Both the position numbers and the translations under genes were made by a program. Shown here one piece after another: positions 1 through 9,847 of a stretch of DNA of 28,075 nucleotides. Source of the DNA: Sperchopsis tessellata (lineage: Eukaryota; Arthropoda; Insecta; Coleoptera; Hydrophilidae). Every line of letters begins with the position of its first letter. Position 1 is the first letter of the stretch. The stretch spans positions 1 through 28,075 of the forward strand of contig JAWQRN010000593.1 of assembly GCA_033557685.1 (NCBI GenBank), read 5' to 3'. The notes below the pieces were generated by a model. The model ran no database searches, was not told where the DNA came from, and saw only the letters and a program-made list of their open reading frames with translations.

Positions 1-31
<31 letters not shown>

Positions 32-40
32 AATATATAT
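1..40. repeat. (TA)n microsatellite
   Basis: Alternating AT with two interruptions, cut by the left window edge. It lies just upstream of the first LINE relic. No function is inferred. Confidence 0.9.
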
Positions 41-149
41 AATATTATTAATAAAAAGTAAAGTTAAGACAAGAAGACAGAATATAGAGTATAAGGAACT
101 TACAAAAACCAGTAAAAAGCGAATAAATAAAGATGTTAGAAAATACAGC

Positions 150-1690
150 TGTAAAGCCATCCTCCAGGCGATTGAGCGGCATAGGAGCTACAAACTGGCT
201 AAATAGAAGTTTATGATTGAGAAAAAAGAAATAATAGTCCTTAGATCTGGAAACAGTGAGATAGTTGAACATAGAGAGGAAATCCTTGAAATGGAAATTC
301 TTCAAGTGATTACAAAGTTTTACCAAGAATCAGATCGAGATGAACATACCCACATAAACTTTTTTTTCCGAAGAAGACGTTCTACCAATATTACCCCCAG
401 AAGTTGAACATACTATACAATCAATGAAGTGTGGGAAAGCACCATGGAAAGACGGGATTACTGTTGACATGCTAAAAATTGCTGGATATAACATAAGTAC
501 AGTTCTGGTAAAACTGTACACTGCATGCATAAAAATAAAACAAATACCAGCATCTTGAAACAATGCAACAATTATTTTAATCCACAAAAAGACATAAAGA
601 TCTGAAAAATTACCGTCCTATTTGTCTCACATCTGTAGCTTATAAGATCCTTACAAAAATAATAACGAATCGCATTACAGATCAATTCAATTCGTAGCAA
701 CCTAAAGTATAGGCAGGTTTTTGGAAGTGGTATAGCAATATTAACCATATTCACACAGTATCTAGTTATAACGAGTATAATCTACCATTATATAGTACTC
801 TCATACGCTACGAGAAAGCATTTGACTCTATCAAGACATCTGCAGTTGTTAAAACTCTGGTACAAAATGGCATTCGATCTGCTATATACAGCTAATTCAA
901 AACATCTATGAAAAAACTACACCAAACGTTAAATCACATCAGGAAATATAATATTTTTTTATTCAAATATGTGTTAGACAAGACAACATATAGTTTAAGT
1001 GGTTCAGTGCCGCTTTAGACTATATGTTCCGGGAACTAAATTGGGAACAAATGAGCATTAAAGTGAATGGAAAATATCTTAACCATATACGATATGCAGA
1101 TGATATCGTGTTATTTGCATACAGTATCGAGGAACTCCAAGAAAATATATGTATCTGTATTCCGAAAATAAAGAAGAATTTTAGTAAAACGAAAGTTATG
1201 CTAAATGAGCTAACTAATCCAGCCAATGTGTATATCATACATGTATTTGAGCCACTTCATAACGATGGGTGGATATATTTTTTACAAGTAGCACGACTCA
1301 CAAAACTTTCAAAGAGTTCACCAGGACGTCTAAGTAAGTATTTGTGTTTGAAATGCAGAGTTTTCGAGTAGTATATATTACCAGTGATGACGTATGCTAG
1401 TAAGACGTGGACATTAAATGCTTCGCATATACAGAAGCTCCACACAATTCAAAGAAATATTGATGGATTTGAGAATTAGTGATAAACTATATCAGGAGAA
1501 GAAGTCAGACTAAATTCAGGAATTTTATAGGGACAATGAATGCGAGGATATCATCCATAGTCAAAGGAATTAACGTTGCAGGAAAGTTAAGAGGCATCAT
1601 AATACCAAGACGAAAACCCAATAACAGGTGGGGCAGAGAAGTGTTTTAGAAGTCACGTGGATGAGAAGAACGCACAACCGTATTGAGTGG
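150..1690 (+). pseudogene. RTE-like LINE reverse transcriptase relic (copy 1)
   Basis: This is a decayed non-LTR retrotransposon ORF, read across at least three frames with several stops. Pieces seen in order: a linker with EILEMEILQVITKFYQ (about 277-325); PPEVEHTIQSMKCGKAP followed by DGITVDML (about 397-475); the RT motif KNYRPICLTSVAYKIL (605-652); RT motif A as YEKAFDSI (about 808-832); the catalytic box RYADDIVLFA (1090-1119); SKTKVM; and a C-terminal TWTLNASHIQKLHTIQRN (about 1405-1458). The order and wording match the insect endonuclease-reverse transcriptases of the RTE clade. The QGD/SP block between motif A and YADD is missing, so there is an internal deletion. No apurinic endonuclease domain is visible upstream, so the copy is 5'-truncated or too decayed to read. 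The longest intact piece is 1024-1371 (115 codons). The RTE assignment is strong; the outer ends are approximate. Confidence 0.85.
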
Positions 1691-1711
1691 AATATATATA
1701 TATATACACAC
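1689..1711 (+). repeat. TA-rich tail after RTE-like copy 1
   Basis: Short AT alternation ending in ACACACA, directly after the last LINE-like coding remnant. RTE elements commonly end in simple repeats, so this may be the 3' tail, but no target-site duplication was identified. Confidence 0.5.
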
Positions 1712-2408
1712 ATCAAAATTATCAAATCCCAAAGTGAATGTTTTAACTTATAATATATCATAGAAAAGCAGAAACTAATTACTATATAATATTATTATAA
1801 TAGTTTATTAAATTCGAGTTAACTCGTTCTATAGCAGATGTACTGCTCTGTTAACCCAAATTGCCGTAGCTGCAAGTTTTTCTGTTTCTACATCATTAGA
1901 TACGTTGTAAAGTTGATCAACCTCTGTGCAATTTCAAATAGATTTAAATTTACTAACATATTTGGGCGTACCTGCAAATAGATTAACTATATTAGAGTAA
2001 AAAGGCGTAGCTAGTAGTAAAATTTGCACAAAAATCGTTTCAACGTTCTTGGTTATGTAGACGCGATATTTTTATTTTATGAATTAAATTTTCGTTTATC
2101 GTTATTTATTTCATCCTCGTTTCTCGATTTAGACATATCCAATGTTATTATTTAAATTAACGAAATGTTAATTTCGAGCGGATAGGTCTTTTTTTATTAT
2201 TAGTTGTAACGGAAAATGTCCACGTAAAAAAGATATAAAAATGTTTTGGAAAGAAGCTATATATAAAATTAATAATATTATCAATAAAACTTCACGATTC
2301 TAATCTAAATGCTGTTTTCAAATCATGTGATACAGTTTAACCTGCCATAGCATAAATTATTAATTTTAAAGCAAAATTTCTTGGAAGTATCGTTTTTATT
2401 TACTCGTG

Positions 2409-2412
<4 letters not shown>
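1712..2412. other. AT-rich stretch, nothing recognised
   Basis: No ORF with recognisable motifs, no structured repeat and no clear regulatory signal. It contains many short A/T runs only. Confidence 0.5.

Positions 2413-2471
<59 letters not shown>
2413..2471. repeat. (TA)n microsatellite, about 59 bp
   Basis: Uninterrupted AT alternation. It is nearly the same length as the array at 24815-24872. Such arrays are length-unstable and may be misassembled. Confidence 0.97.
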
Positions 2472-2473
<2 letters not shown>

Positions 2474-2779
2474 ATCTAAGGTAAACTATTAAATAAAGAG
2501 GATATCGATTCATTCTGATCCTGCGAAAATAGTCTGTATTTCAAAATTCTAATAAATTTACAATATCAGTAGCAGGAAGGGTTTATGTACAGGTTGGCCC
2601 AAATTCGATGTCCGTATAGGGTATCTCAGTAACTAGAAGTAATGAAAAAGCTGATGGCACCTTTCGAGCTCACAAAATGTTACTATTGTTCATTTAAAAA
2701 AAAACGCTGTTTTTCGAAATTTCTATTATCTCTTATATTTGAATACGTATTTCAAAGATGTACAAATATTATACATGCA
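2472..2779. other. Spacer between TA array and PLE-A tail
   Basis: AT-rich, no recognisable coding. It contains a phrase near 2588-2640 (GGTTGGCCCAAATTCGATG, then CCGTATAGGGTATCTC) of the style often seen at insect transposon ends. I could not find a matching partner in the window. Confidence 0.35.
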
Positions 2780-2821
2780 TATCTTCAGGTTTTCCGGTAG
2801 ATAACCATGTGTTGGCTTTTT

Positions 2822-2870
2822 TATTTGGTGACGTTTCGTCTACCGTTGCAAGGGACATTATGAAGACATG
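2822..2870 (-). ncRNA. Degenerate hammerhead-ribozyme-like core in PLE-A tail
   Basis: On the minus strand the order is CTTCATA (a decayed CUGAUGA position), then ATGTCCC, a loop, GTAGAC, GAAAC and GTC (core 2865-2830). GTC and GAC can form a short stem II, GAAAC matches the invariant A-rich strand, and the terminal GTC matches the usual cleavage triplet. Departures from the consensus: the CUGAUGA box is damaged, one extra U lies before stem II, and stem III would be only the self-complementary ACGU. The last point fits a dimeric type I form. PLEs are known to carry hammerhead ribozymes in their LTR-like ends, which supports the reading. Activity of this copy is doubtful. Confidence 0.5.
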
Positions 2871-3199
2871 CAGGTTTTGAGAGTGCTAATTATAGATTGC
2901 CATGTAGCTCTGAAGTGCTAGATTCAGGTGCCGACCAGCTCCAAAATGTGCTAAGTATAGAATGACATGCAGCTCTCAGAAATGCTAGTCATAGAATAAA
3001 AGGATTTCTGTAGTTTACTAACTTATAGCGTGGACGGGCACCAATCTTCTTAATTCAGTACGTAGACTTCCACGGAAACCTTCTTAGCAATGTTCGACGA
3101 ACCACTCTCATATTGACCGACAGGATCTCGGCAGGGCGAGTCCTTCGCGGAGCTTGGCTATTTCTATAAAATAGTTTTCCAAGAGGAAGCGAGAGAAAC

Positions 3200-3840
3200 C
3201 CTATTATCGTAATTCAGAGTTTGCTGTTGTTTATATTTTTTAACGGACTCTATTATTATAGTAGGGAACTAATTGGAAGATTTCGCGAGAATGTTTATGT
3301 CCTTAAAGAGAATATCATAGCCTGTTTCTAATTTATGTTCTGCTAATGGAGATATAGAAAATTGTTTGAAAGGGGTTTACCTTTCGTATTCTCTATAGCG
3401 AGTGAACATCATTATTTGTGTCTAACCTATGTTTACACTAAGCCACATGTACATGCAATTCTGTATACTCCAGCAGATTGCAAAGGAATTGATTATTTCG
3501 AAGAAGGAATGATAAAGCTGATTTTGATCGAAGTCTTGATAGAATGTTTGCGAGGTAAACGTGCTATTTTTGACATGTTTTATACGTATAGCATATCCAG
3601 GTTCTGGCTATGAGGAGAGGGATTTTTAGAACGCTTTGTATAATTGAAGATTTGTACCCGCTGACGATGAGCGTAATCTTCTAAGACCACATAATTGACT
3701 ACTGGCATTTTCTGAGAAGGTTGGTGTGAAGATGCGGCATAGAGGTACCTAATAGTGTGCATGGGATTGTGATCATTAGCACGCCTTACAACAAGGACGT
3801 CCAAGAACCGGATATGTCATTAATTTTCTGCTTACTACCA
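3200..3840 (-). pseudogene. PLE-A RT C-terminus plus GIY-YIG endonuclease relic
   Basis: The N-terminal piece (3804-3580) reads MDVLVVRRAND with a later SSHQPSQK. This is the PLE block just after the RT palm (usually FLDVLVVRR with a YLHAxSxHHPSQK phrase). After frame changes the downstream reading shows EHKLETGYDILFKDINILA (about 3340-3284), which corresponds to the AEHxxxTGHxIxF segment of PLE GIY-YIG domains. The expected CGxxYIGxT strand of the nuclease is present only as fragments near 3470-3420 and carries stops. An 83-codon plus-strand ORF at 3362-3613 is an antisense shadow. The protein would have been a reverse transcriptase-endonuclease; this copy cannot encode it. Confidence 0.8.
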
Positions 3841-3845
3841 TCAAT

Positions 3846-5134
3846 TAAATTGAACCGTCCTGTACATGAACTCAAATAAATTACTGAGCATAGGGAAGAC
3901 AATAATTTTCATTTATAGCTATTGTCATTAAAATATTTTCAGATATTTTACATTTAATTCATCATTTTGATTGTCCATCGATTAGACAACATACATTTCG
4001 TCAAAAAATGACTCCGTCTACTTTGTTCTAAATTTATGGAAAACCGTACTTTACAAAAATATGTACAAGATTTATATTGTGAACTACACAATTTACAGAA
4101 AAAGTATAGGTGCACGATTATTTGCGAATAATTGTGAAAATTGTTATATAAAAAGTAGAATTTTTTGATTATACTAACAAATTTTAAATGAAATTTAAAT
4201 TTGGAAACATAAAGAATACGAGAAGATATTATGGAATAACTTTTTAAAGTACATACAAATGTTACGTAGGTGGTTTTAAATGACAAACATACACATTGTT
4301 GCCGTTAAGAAATTTATCTATTTATCTATCTACCACAATTTATCTATAATTTAAATATGAATTTAGTTATTTTTATAAAAAGAAATAAGTAATCTTCTTA
4401 CTTTTACTGAACAGAAAGTAACTGTATATAATTTCATTTTCATGTTCTTTCTATGCAACGTTAATTTTGAAAGCGAGAGTTGACTATAAACATTAAGTTG
4501 GATTGCTATGCCGGACAGGTTTCAGACAAGCAACTGACTCAGTAATCCGGGTTCTAAATTACAGCCTCCTTAAATATTGCAAACCCGGATACCCAGCAGT
4601 TGGTCTGTTCTGTATATCCACATAAAGGACGATATATTTTGGGAACGGTGGGCGTTTACCTTTTACGAAATTTAATTTGATTTAACAAAAGCGCATATAA
4701 ATTTAAAACAACATCTTGCGATTTAGTTATTATACTCATTTTAATGAATCACCGAGTATATATGTATATTTATCTTTATAAATAGCATTACATTTATGAC
4801 TATGTACTTGTTATTTTTTTCTGGAATATTCTGTATAAATGCCATTCATTAAATAGAAAATATTTAGTAAGTATTTAGTATAGATGTATCAAATTCAATT
4901 CTCTACTTGTAAATATTGCTTATCTTAAGAAATAGAGGGTAGGTTTATATTCTGTTTCTCTTTTTCGAACTATGTTTTCTATTTGTTATTAAGAAAAGAG
5001 TTTATCTTAAGTGAAAATATATTCAATTGGCTATTGGTTGATTGGGGTAGTAGGCCATCTAGGATCAAATGATAAAATGTAAGAGTAACCATTAAATACT
5101 CCCAATGTGAACGAAAATTAACAGTGATGTGTAA
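3846..5134. other. AT-rich interval between PLE-A and PLE-B
   Basis: No recognised gene. A 110-codon minus-strand ORF (4286-3954) is rich in F, Y, K and S, as expected of translated AT-rich DNA, and has no family motif. The only structured part is the imperfect inverted repeat near 4528-4602. Confidence 0.5.
4528..4602. repeat. Imperfect inverted repeat
   Basis: CAACTG and ATCCGGGTT on the left are mirrored by AACCCGGAT and CAGTTG on the right. Together they form a two-part stem around an AT-rich loop of about 27 bases. It is GC-richer than its surroundings. It may be a small foldback element or a fragment of a repeat; no tRNA fold was found. Confidence 0.6.
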
Positions 5135-6200
5135 ATTATGGTTAATGTGTTATGCCTCGAGGAAAATTCGTTTATTGTAATTTGCGTCAGTTTCAAGAAT
5201 CATGGCTTCGTCAAAGTTAGCAGTATGAGAAGTTTGACTCAGATGTAATGCAAGAGCATAGTTCTTGGTTTTTATCCTGACGTCAAACAGATGTTGTGTT
5301 AACCTTTTTTTAAGTTTTTGGGTCGTCTGCCCTATTTAAATTTGACAGCCTTTACACGAGATGCAATAAACCTCATGGTAATAGGTGTTTTATCTTTTAC
5401 TTGGGAAAACAGAGTTAACCGTGAGAATGTTATAGTTGGCTAAAATGATGTTAGAACCTCTTAATAATCTCTTAATTTTTACAGAGAGATATGAGTTGTG
5501 TGGAAATTATGGGTCATTATGAATTGGTGGGTCGAGACCAATGACAGAGGATACTATATTTAGGTATATAGAGGTAACTATATTTTAGTAGAATTCATTT
5601 AAAGTCACTTTAAATTAGTAGACTATAATGTAGAATGAGGATTTTTTTAAAATTCTTTACCTTAGTGCTAGAATAAAGTTAACTTTTTGTTGAAAAGGGT
5701 GGTGGGAAAGAAAATGAATATAACGTTCGGACGAGGAGGGTTTTTGGTATGAATCCAGAATGACTCTCTTTTCTGGTAGTCTTATAACTTGTGTGTCTAA
5801 GAAGAGAAGAAAGTTATTAGTTTCAGTTTCTACCGTGAATGGCAAATTCCCATTGAAAGAATTCAATGAAGTGAAAAAGGGTTGAAAATCTAAAGAAGAA
5901 ACCACTTCAGAGAGGATAGTATCATAATCATATCTGCTATGATGGGAGATAGATTGCTACCCATAGAGGTGCCAAATAAATCTAAATAAAATTGTTGTTA
6001 AATGTAAAGAAGGGTTTCTCAAAAACAAACTTGACAAACTGTACAAGTGTAGTAAGTGAAAGGGAATAACTTGCTTTAATTATGCTATTTATCCGTTAAT
6101 ATCTTTATAACTACATAAAGGTGTTTGTTAGTGAATAATGACACAACGTCGAAAGACAACTACAAAATGTGGTGGGAGTTGTACATTATTAGTAACCTCT
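5135..6200 (-). pseudogene. Penelope-like element PLE-B: RT and GIY-YIG relic
   Basis: Read from 6200 down, this relic shows RT motif A as FDVVSLFTN (6152-6126), RT motif B as GTSMGSNLSPI (5973-5941) and, in another frame, a YDYDT-like remnant of the catalytic YVDDT box directly after it. Normally some 30-40 residues separate these two, so a small deletion is inferred. The 82-codon open piece (5905-5657) carries FLDTQVIR and SSSERYIHFLSHHPF, typical of the PLE RT thumb/linker. Further down come LSVKIKRLLRGSNIILANYN (about 5480-5420) and a GIY-YIG domain with VYCISCKGC and IGQTTQKLKKRLTQH (about 5380-5280). Wording differs clearly from PLE-A, so this is another PLE lineage. Multiple stops and frameshifts make it non-functional. 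Upstream RT motifs are missing. Confidence 0.85.
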
Positions 6201-6254
6201 GTCCGCAAAAGCAGATGTTATGAGTTTGGAAAACCAAATGGCTATATTTAGATT

Positions 6255-6393
6255 GGGTGTTGTTGTTGTTTGTTTGTTTACTTGACGTCAGCCTATTTCC
6301 GCTGCTATGGCCAATCACCGTCGTCAGGGATTAGACTCCCTCACCTGGGATTTTTTTCCGCTTTCAGTGTTCTAACTGAACTTGGGGGTGCAT
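6255..6393 (+). repeat. Dispersed repeat, copy 1
   Basis: It begins with a GTT/GTTT-rich run and then reads CTTGACGTCAGCCTATTTCC, continuing through GGATTAGACTCCC to CAGTGTTCTAACTGAACTTG. The same ordered blocks occur in reverse at 9848-9977. An 81-codon ORF crossing it (6270-6515) is not recognised as a protein. It could be a SINE or a transposon terminal fragment; no clear pol III A or B box was seen. Confidence 0.8.
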
Positions 6394-6684
6394 TAATAGA
6401 AGAAATTATTGGTCTTAGAGGAGCTCCTTCCTTATGTAATTTTGGTGTACCATATTATTTTGGGTCTATAGCCTTATATGAAAGAATATTCTTTTTCAAA
6501 ATGTCATCAATCTAACCTGATGTATGTAACTATTTCACAAAACTGTTGTTTTTATTTTCAAACTTAATTGTCGGATCAGATTCAATTTCACTGTAAATGC
6601 GAGGGCAGCACAACAACTCTAAGGATTCTCTATATAGTCATCCCTGTACATAGCAACCGTGATATATATATATAGTCTATAGTT
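6394..6684. other. Interval between dispersed repeat and solo PLE tail
   Basis: No gene recognised. 6600-6660 is somewhat GC-richer and may belong to the 3' untranslated part of the PLE whose tail follows. Confidence 0.35.
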
Positions 6685-6810
6685 ATTTCTTGATAATGTC
6701 CCCTGCAATGGTGGACGAAACAGCGCCAAAAAGAATACTATCAAACGACTTTTTCCTGGAAAACCTGAAAACCATTTACAATGGCCGTGGAAGTCTATGT
6801 ACTGAATTCT
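6685..6810 (+). mobile_element. Solo Penelope-like element tail
   Basis: This plus-strand copy matches the PLE-A tail: ATGTCCCCTGCAATGGTGGA, then CGAAAC, then, after a diverged middle, CTGGAAAACCTGAAAACC. No PLE coding sequence is recognised immediately upstream, so only the 3' end remains. It is followed at 6785-6807 by GTGGAAGTCTATGTACTGAA, a motif that lies upstream of the tail in PLE-A. That order could mean a tandem or rearranged PLE. Confidence 0.75.
6686..6725 (+). ncRNA. Hammerhead-ribozyme-like core in solo PLE tail
   Basis: The order CTTGATAAT, GTCC, loop CCTGCAATGGT, GGAC, GAAAC keeps a full 4-bp stem II and the invariant GAAA strand. The CUGAUGA box is represented by TTGATAA (two changes), an extra U precedes stem II, and the expected GUC cleavage triplet is AGC. 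It is therefore recognisable but probably inactive. Confidence 0.5.
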
Positions 6811-7641
6811 TTTGAATAACTTTGTATAATAAATCGTGACCTTAGATCATAGGGTTATATCTGAAAAATGTCTAGTTACCATATACAAAATCCGTTTTTG
6901 TTTAGATTTATTTTCATTTAGATTTTTAGTTATGAGACTCGAGACTTTAAAGCAAAAATAAACATAATACATCATTAATGCCTTGCAACTCAAAACTTGT
7001 GTTTCTGAAGTTGCGAAATTCGTATCAGATCATATTTTGATAATCAATATAAAATTTACAGATAATGAAGTAAGCGTCAATTAATAAGCATAAATCTTAG
7101 ATCTCTAGATACAAAAAGTAAATTGTATAAAATTTTATCCACATGTATATGTTTGTTGAGACAGTTAAAAAACAAATTGTAAAATAGTATACAGTAGTTT
7201 TATATTATATTTGTAATTTGCCCCTCTACTAAATTTACAGGGTATATATCTTCATCTAGGAATAGCATCTCTTCAATGAGTGTAGATTAAAGTTGCTCTT
7301 CATCCATGCTAATTATAAATAAACAGTAATAAAACTTCTCTTAAACAAAACTTTCGCGCTTATTGTTTGTTGTATTTTGTGTAATATTTGCTCACAAAAT
7401 TTCTCCTTGTCTCTTTGTGTTTAATACACCTTTTGTCACATTTAATTCTGGGGCAGGAAATCCCATGGACATCTGGAATTACTATATATTTACGCCCCTA
7501 GCATTAAATTCCAATGTAGTTTGTTATATAATAATTGGGAACGGCATTTTAATAATAGTTCTTGATTAATTAAATTATTTTAATCATTTAATTATATGAA
7601 AATTGGAAAAATAATTATATTAGTAAAGTCAAATTCAAATA
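6811..7641. other. AT-rich stretch, nothing recognised
   Basis: No family motif. The 68-codon ORF at 7363-7569 is hydrophobic and has no homologue I recognise; it is probably chance. Confidence 0.5.
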
Positions 7642-7782
7642 AATAGTTACAGTTATCTGTATGAATGTTGTTTCCGGGTGGAAACGTCGGCACTTGTCAG
7701 AGCCTCTACACGGTTTCCACCCGGAAAAAACATTCATACAGATACTAACCGTGGAAGTCTATTACATTTAATAGTTACAGTT
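7642..7782. mobile_element. Short hairpin insertion with 13-bp direct repeats
   Basis: AATAGTTACAGTT occurs at 7642-7654 and again at 7770-7782, like a target-site duplication. The 115 bp between them contain two 32-nt arms, 7654-7685 and 7713-7744, that are reverse complements with one mismatch, around a 27-nt loop. After the hairpin comes CCGTGGAAGTCTAT, which also occurs at 3062-3075 (-) and 6785-6798 (+) next to PLE sequence. It may be a short PLE-derived or foldback insertion. A long-hairpin small-RNA precursor is the alternative. Confidence 0.7.
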
Positions 7783-9847
7783 TTCGTTTGTTCAAGTAGG
7801 ATGGCTCAATAATAAAATACTTGGCCGTCGCATTTCAATACTAAAGCGCTATCAAGGGGTAGTAAGTTTAAATCAGCGGAGTGCTTACTTTTTTTTTGTT
7901 TGCGGTGATTACATTATAATAGTGCATAAATGTGCATTTTATCTGAATATTTACAAGGTATTATTATAGAATGCATTTTTTTAAATTTTCCCGTAATAAA
8001 ATAACTGAAATGAGTTATTTTTTCAAAACTATTATTTAAATGTCATTCCCACTTATTATATAACAAAATGTATAGGTATTTATCACTTAGAAGGTAAATA
8101 TAAAGTACTTCTAGATTAATATGGAATTTCCTATCGCCAAGAATAAAAAGTGACCCGCAGTATATATATATTCTATCGTGAATTATTAATTAAGTGTTAC
8201 TATCTACTACATCTTCGTTACGATCCAATAGAAAATAGTATATCTCTGACAATATAATAATTAATTGCACACGAGAATCAAACTAACGATATTATTAACG
8301 AAAATGCAAGCAGCTTCAATTAACTTTCATGGTGTTGAAAGCAAGGTTCAATTCGATTCAATCAAAGTACTTTTAAATAAAATATCGAGAGTATCTGCAT
8401 AATCCATTCAAGTTTAGATCGGTTACAAGAATATATTGTTACAGGTCATCTTATTCGAAAATTATTTCTTCCCAACGAGGGCGACTTTCATTTCGAAGAT
8501 CTTGTTCTTTTGAGGAAGAAAATGTCGAAACAAGACATACCAGCCAAGTTGTAGTGTCGCGAATTTTACGAAACGGTTAAATTATATTTACCGTTACCGA
8601 CAAATGTCTTTACTATCAGAGTGAACACTTCTTAAGTAATTGAGACAACTTTGGTTCACTGAGTCTTCAAGCCTTCGATATGATTAACATCGATAAATTT
8701 TGCTAGAAAATATACGTGCAGAACTTGTTCTTGTTTACAACATACTGTATTACATTTTGAGGATAAGGGTATTTCTGCCGTTCGTCATGACTTGCGTTCA
8801 TTTTCGCAGCACTCTTGGGTTACTAATAAGCATATTTAGTAATCGTGACCAACTGGTGATAATCCATGTCATTCCATCTGTTCTACTAGGTACAACTGTT
8901 GTAAATATCTCAGACCAATAAGGTTACTTCAGGATTATATATTTCGATTATAACGAATTGTTTCGTTAATAAGTATATATAAAGGTTTGAGAAAACAAGC
9001 CTCTCTCAAGCAACCATCCCAGGGAGCACATTTTACACTCCCTCTAGAATCTAACCTTGTTATATTAGAGGAAATTGTTTCCAAGCTTTCAGCAACGTCA
9101 CTTTTACCTACTAAGTGAATACCTCTATCCTTTCGTATAATCTGCACCCATTATAAATAATCCTTCAACACTACCAACTATATTTGGATATGAATTGATG
9201 AGAAAGATCCAGTATTCTTCGGCAAACAATTTCACTTCCCTTCTTGTCATTTCATCGCAATCTAGTGAGGATACACTTTGTTTGTTCTCATAGTTAGTTC
9301 ATCTAAATATCTTTCTGGCTGAAAGGTATTTAGTTGATGGGGATGGATGGAGATATTGCCAATTTATCTTTTCGTGAAAATCATTTAGAATTTCGTTTAG
9401 CAAAAAGTAACGTTCAAAACAACAATTGGTTTTTATGTTACCCTAAGAAAATTCCATAATAAACGTACAAACTCTAAACATCATAGTAATCTTCAACCTC
9501 TCACGGCGGTCACATTAACGTTACTCCCCAAGGGTCAAATCAAATCTTTATCATCCTTTTCTGGAACCTCATCGTGAAAACCTCTACTGTAGTTCCCAAA
9601 TTTATAGTAATGTGCATTTTATTAGCCTTGTGTATTTTTGATTATATGCCCTGTATGTTTCGTGCAGGGGAAGGTGTGTTTTGTATTCAGTAGTTTTTAA
9701 GTTATACTCGTAATTTTAGCCACGTTACATCCTCTGTTGAATTTGTGGGTTTTTACTTGATCTCTCGGGTGTGTATATTAAGATCGCTAATCACTCACAA
9801 TAATTATATAAATCACCAATAACATGAAGAACACGTCCACGTAATAG
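7783..9847. other. Long interval without a recognised gene
   Basis: Two coding-like but stop-broken stretches were seen on the plus strand. One is near 8445-8555, with LFLPNEGDFHFEDLVLLRKK. The other is near 8983-9115, with ESNLVILEEIVSKLSATSLL. A GC-richer patch lies at about 9490-9680. None matches a family I know. Short ORFs at 8700-8921 (+) and 9147-8935 (-) are not supported as genes. Confidence 0.4.

Larger units (their letters stand above)
2780..3845 (-). mobile_element. Penelope-like element PLE-A, 5'-truncated
   Basis: This is a minus-strand PLE, read from 3845 down to 2780: the end of the RT and its linker (3804-3580), a GIY-YIG-like endonuclease remnant (about 3540-3265), a C-terminal/3' region (about 3265-2885) and a tail (2865-2785). 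Copy PLE-C at 17612-19500 shares the same order and sequence, including the untranslated block with GTGCTAAGTATAGAATGACA (about 2948-2967; compare 17730-17750). The tail is also found at 6685-6780 (+) and 27998-28075 (-). Most of the RT palm is missing from the 5' side. The class is firm; the exact ends are not. Confidence 0.82.

Noticed and set aside
2413..2471. TA array as a replication origin or matrix-attachment site
   Set aside because: A simple microsatellite explains it; nothing else in the sequence supports a specific function.
3362..3613. 83-codon plus-strand ORF
   Set aside because: It is antisense to the PLE-A GIY-YIG remnant, which has recognisable motifs and a second copy at 19200-19500.
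3954..4286. 110-codon minus-strand ORF
   Set aside because: Amino-acid content (F, Y, K, S, I) reflects AT-rich DNA; no motif, no repeat, no neighbour to support it.
4510..4610. Possible tRNA or tRNA-derived SINE because of GGGTTCTAAAT
   Set aside because: No A box, no acceptor stem and no cloverleaf could be folded; the bases are better explained by the inverted repeat.
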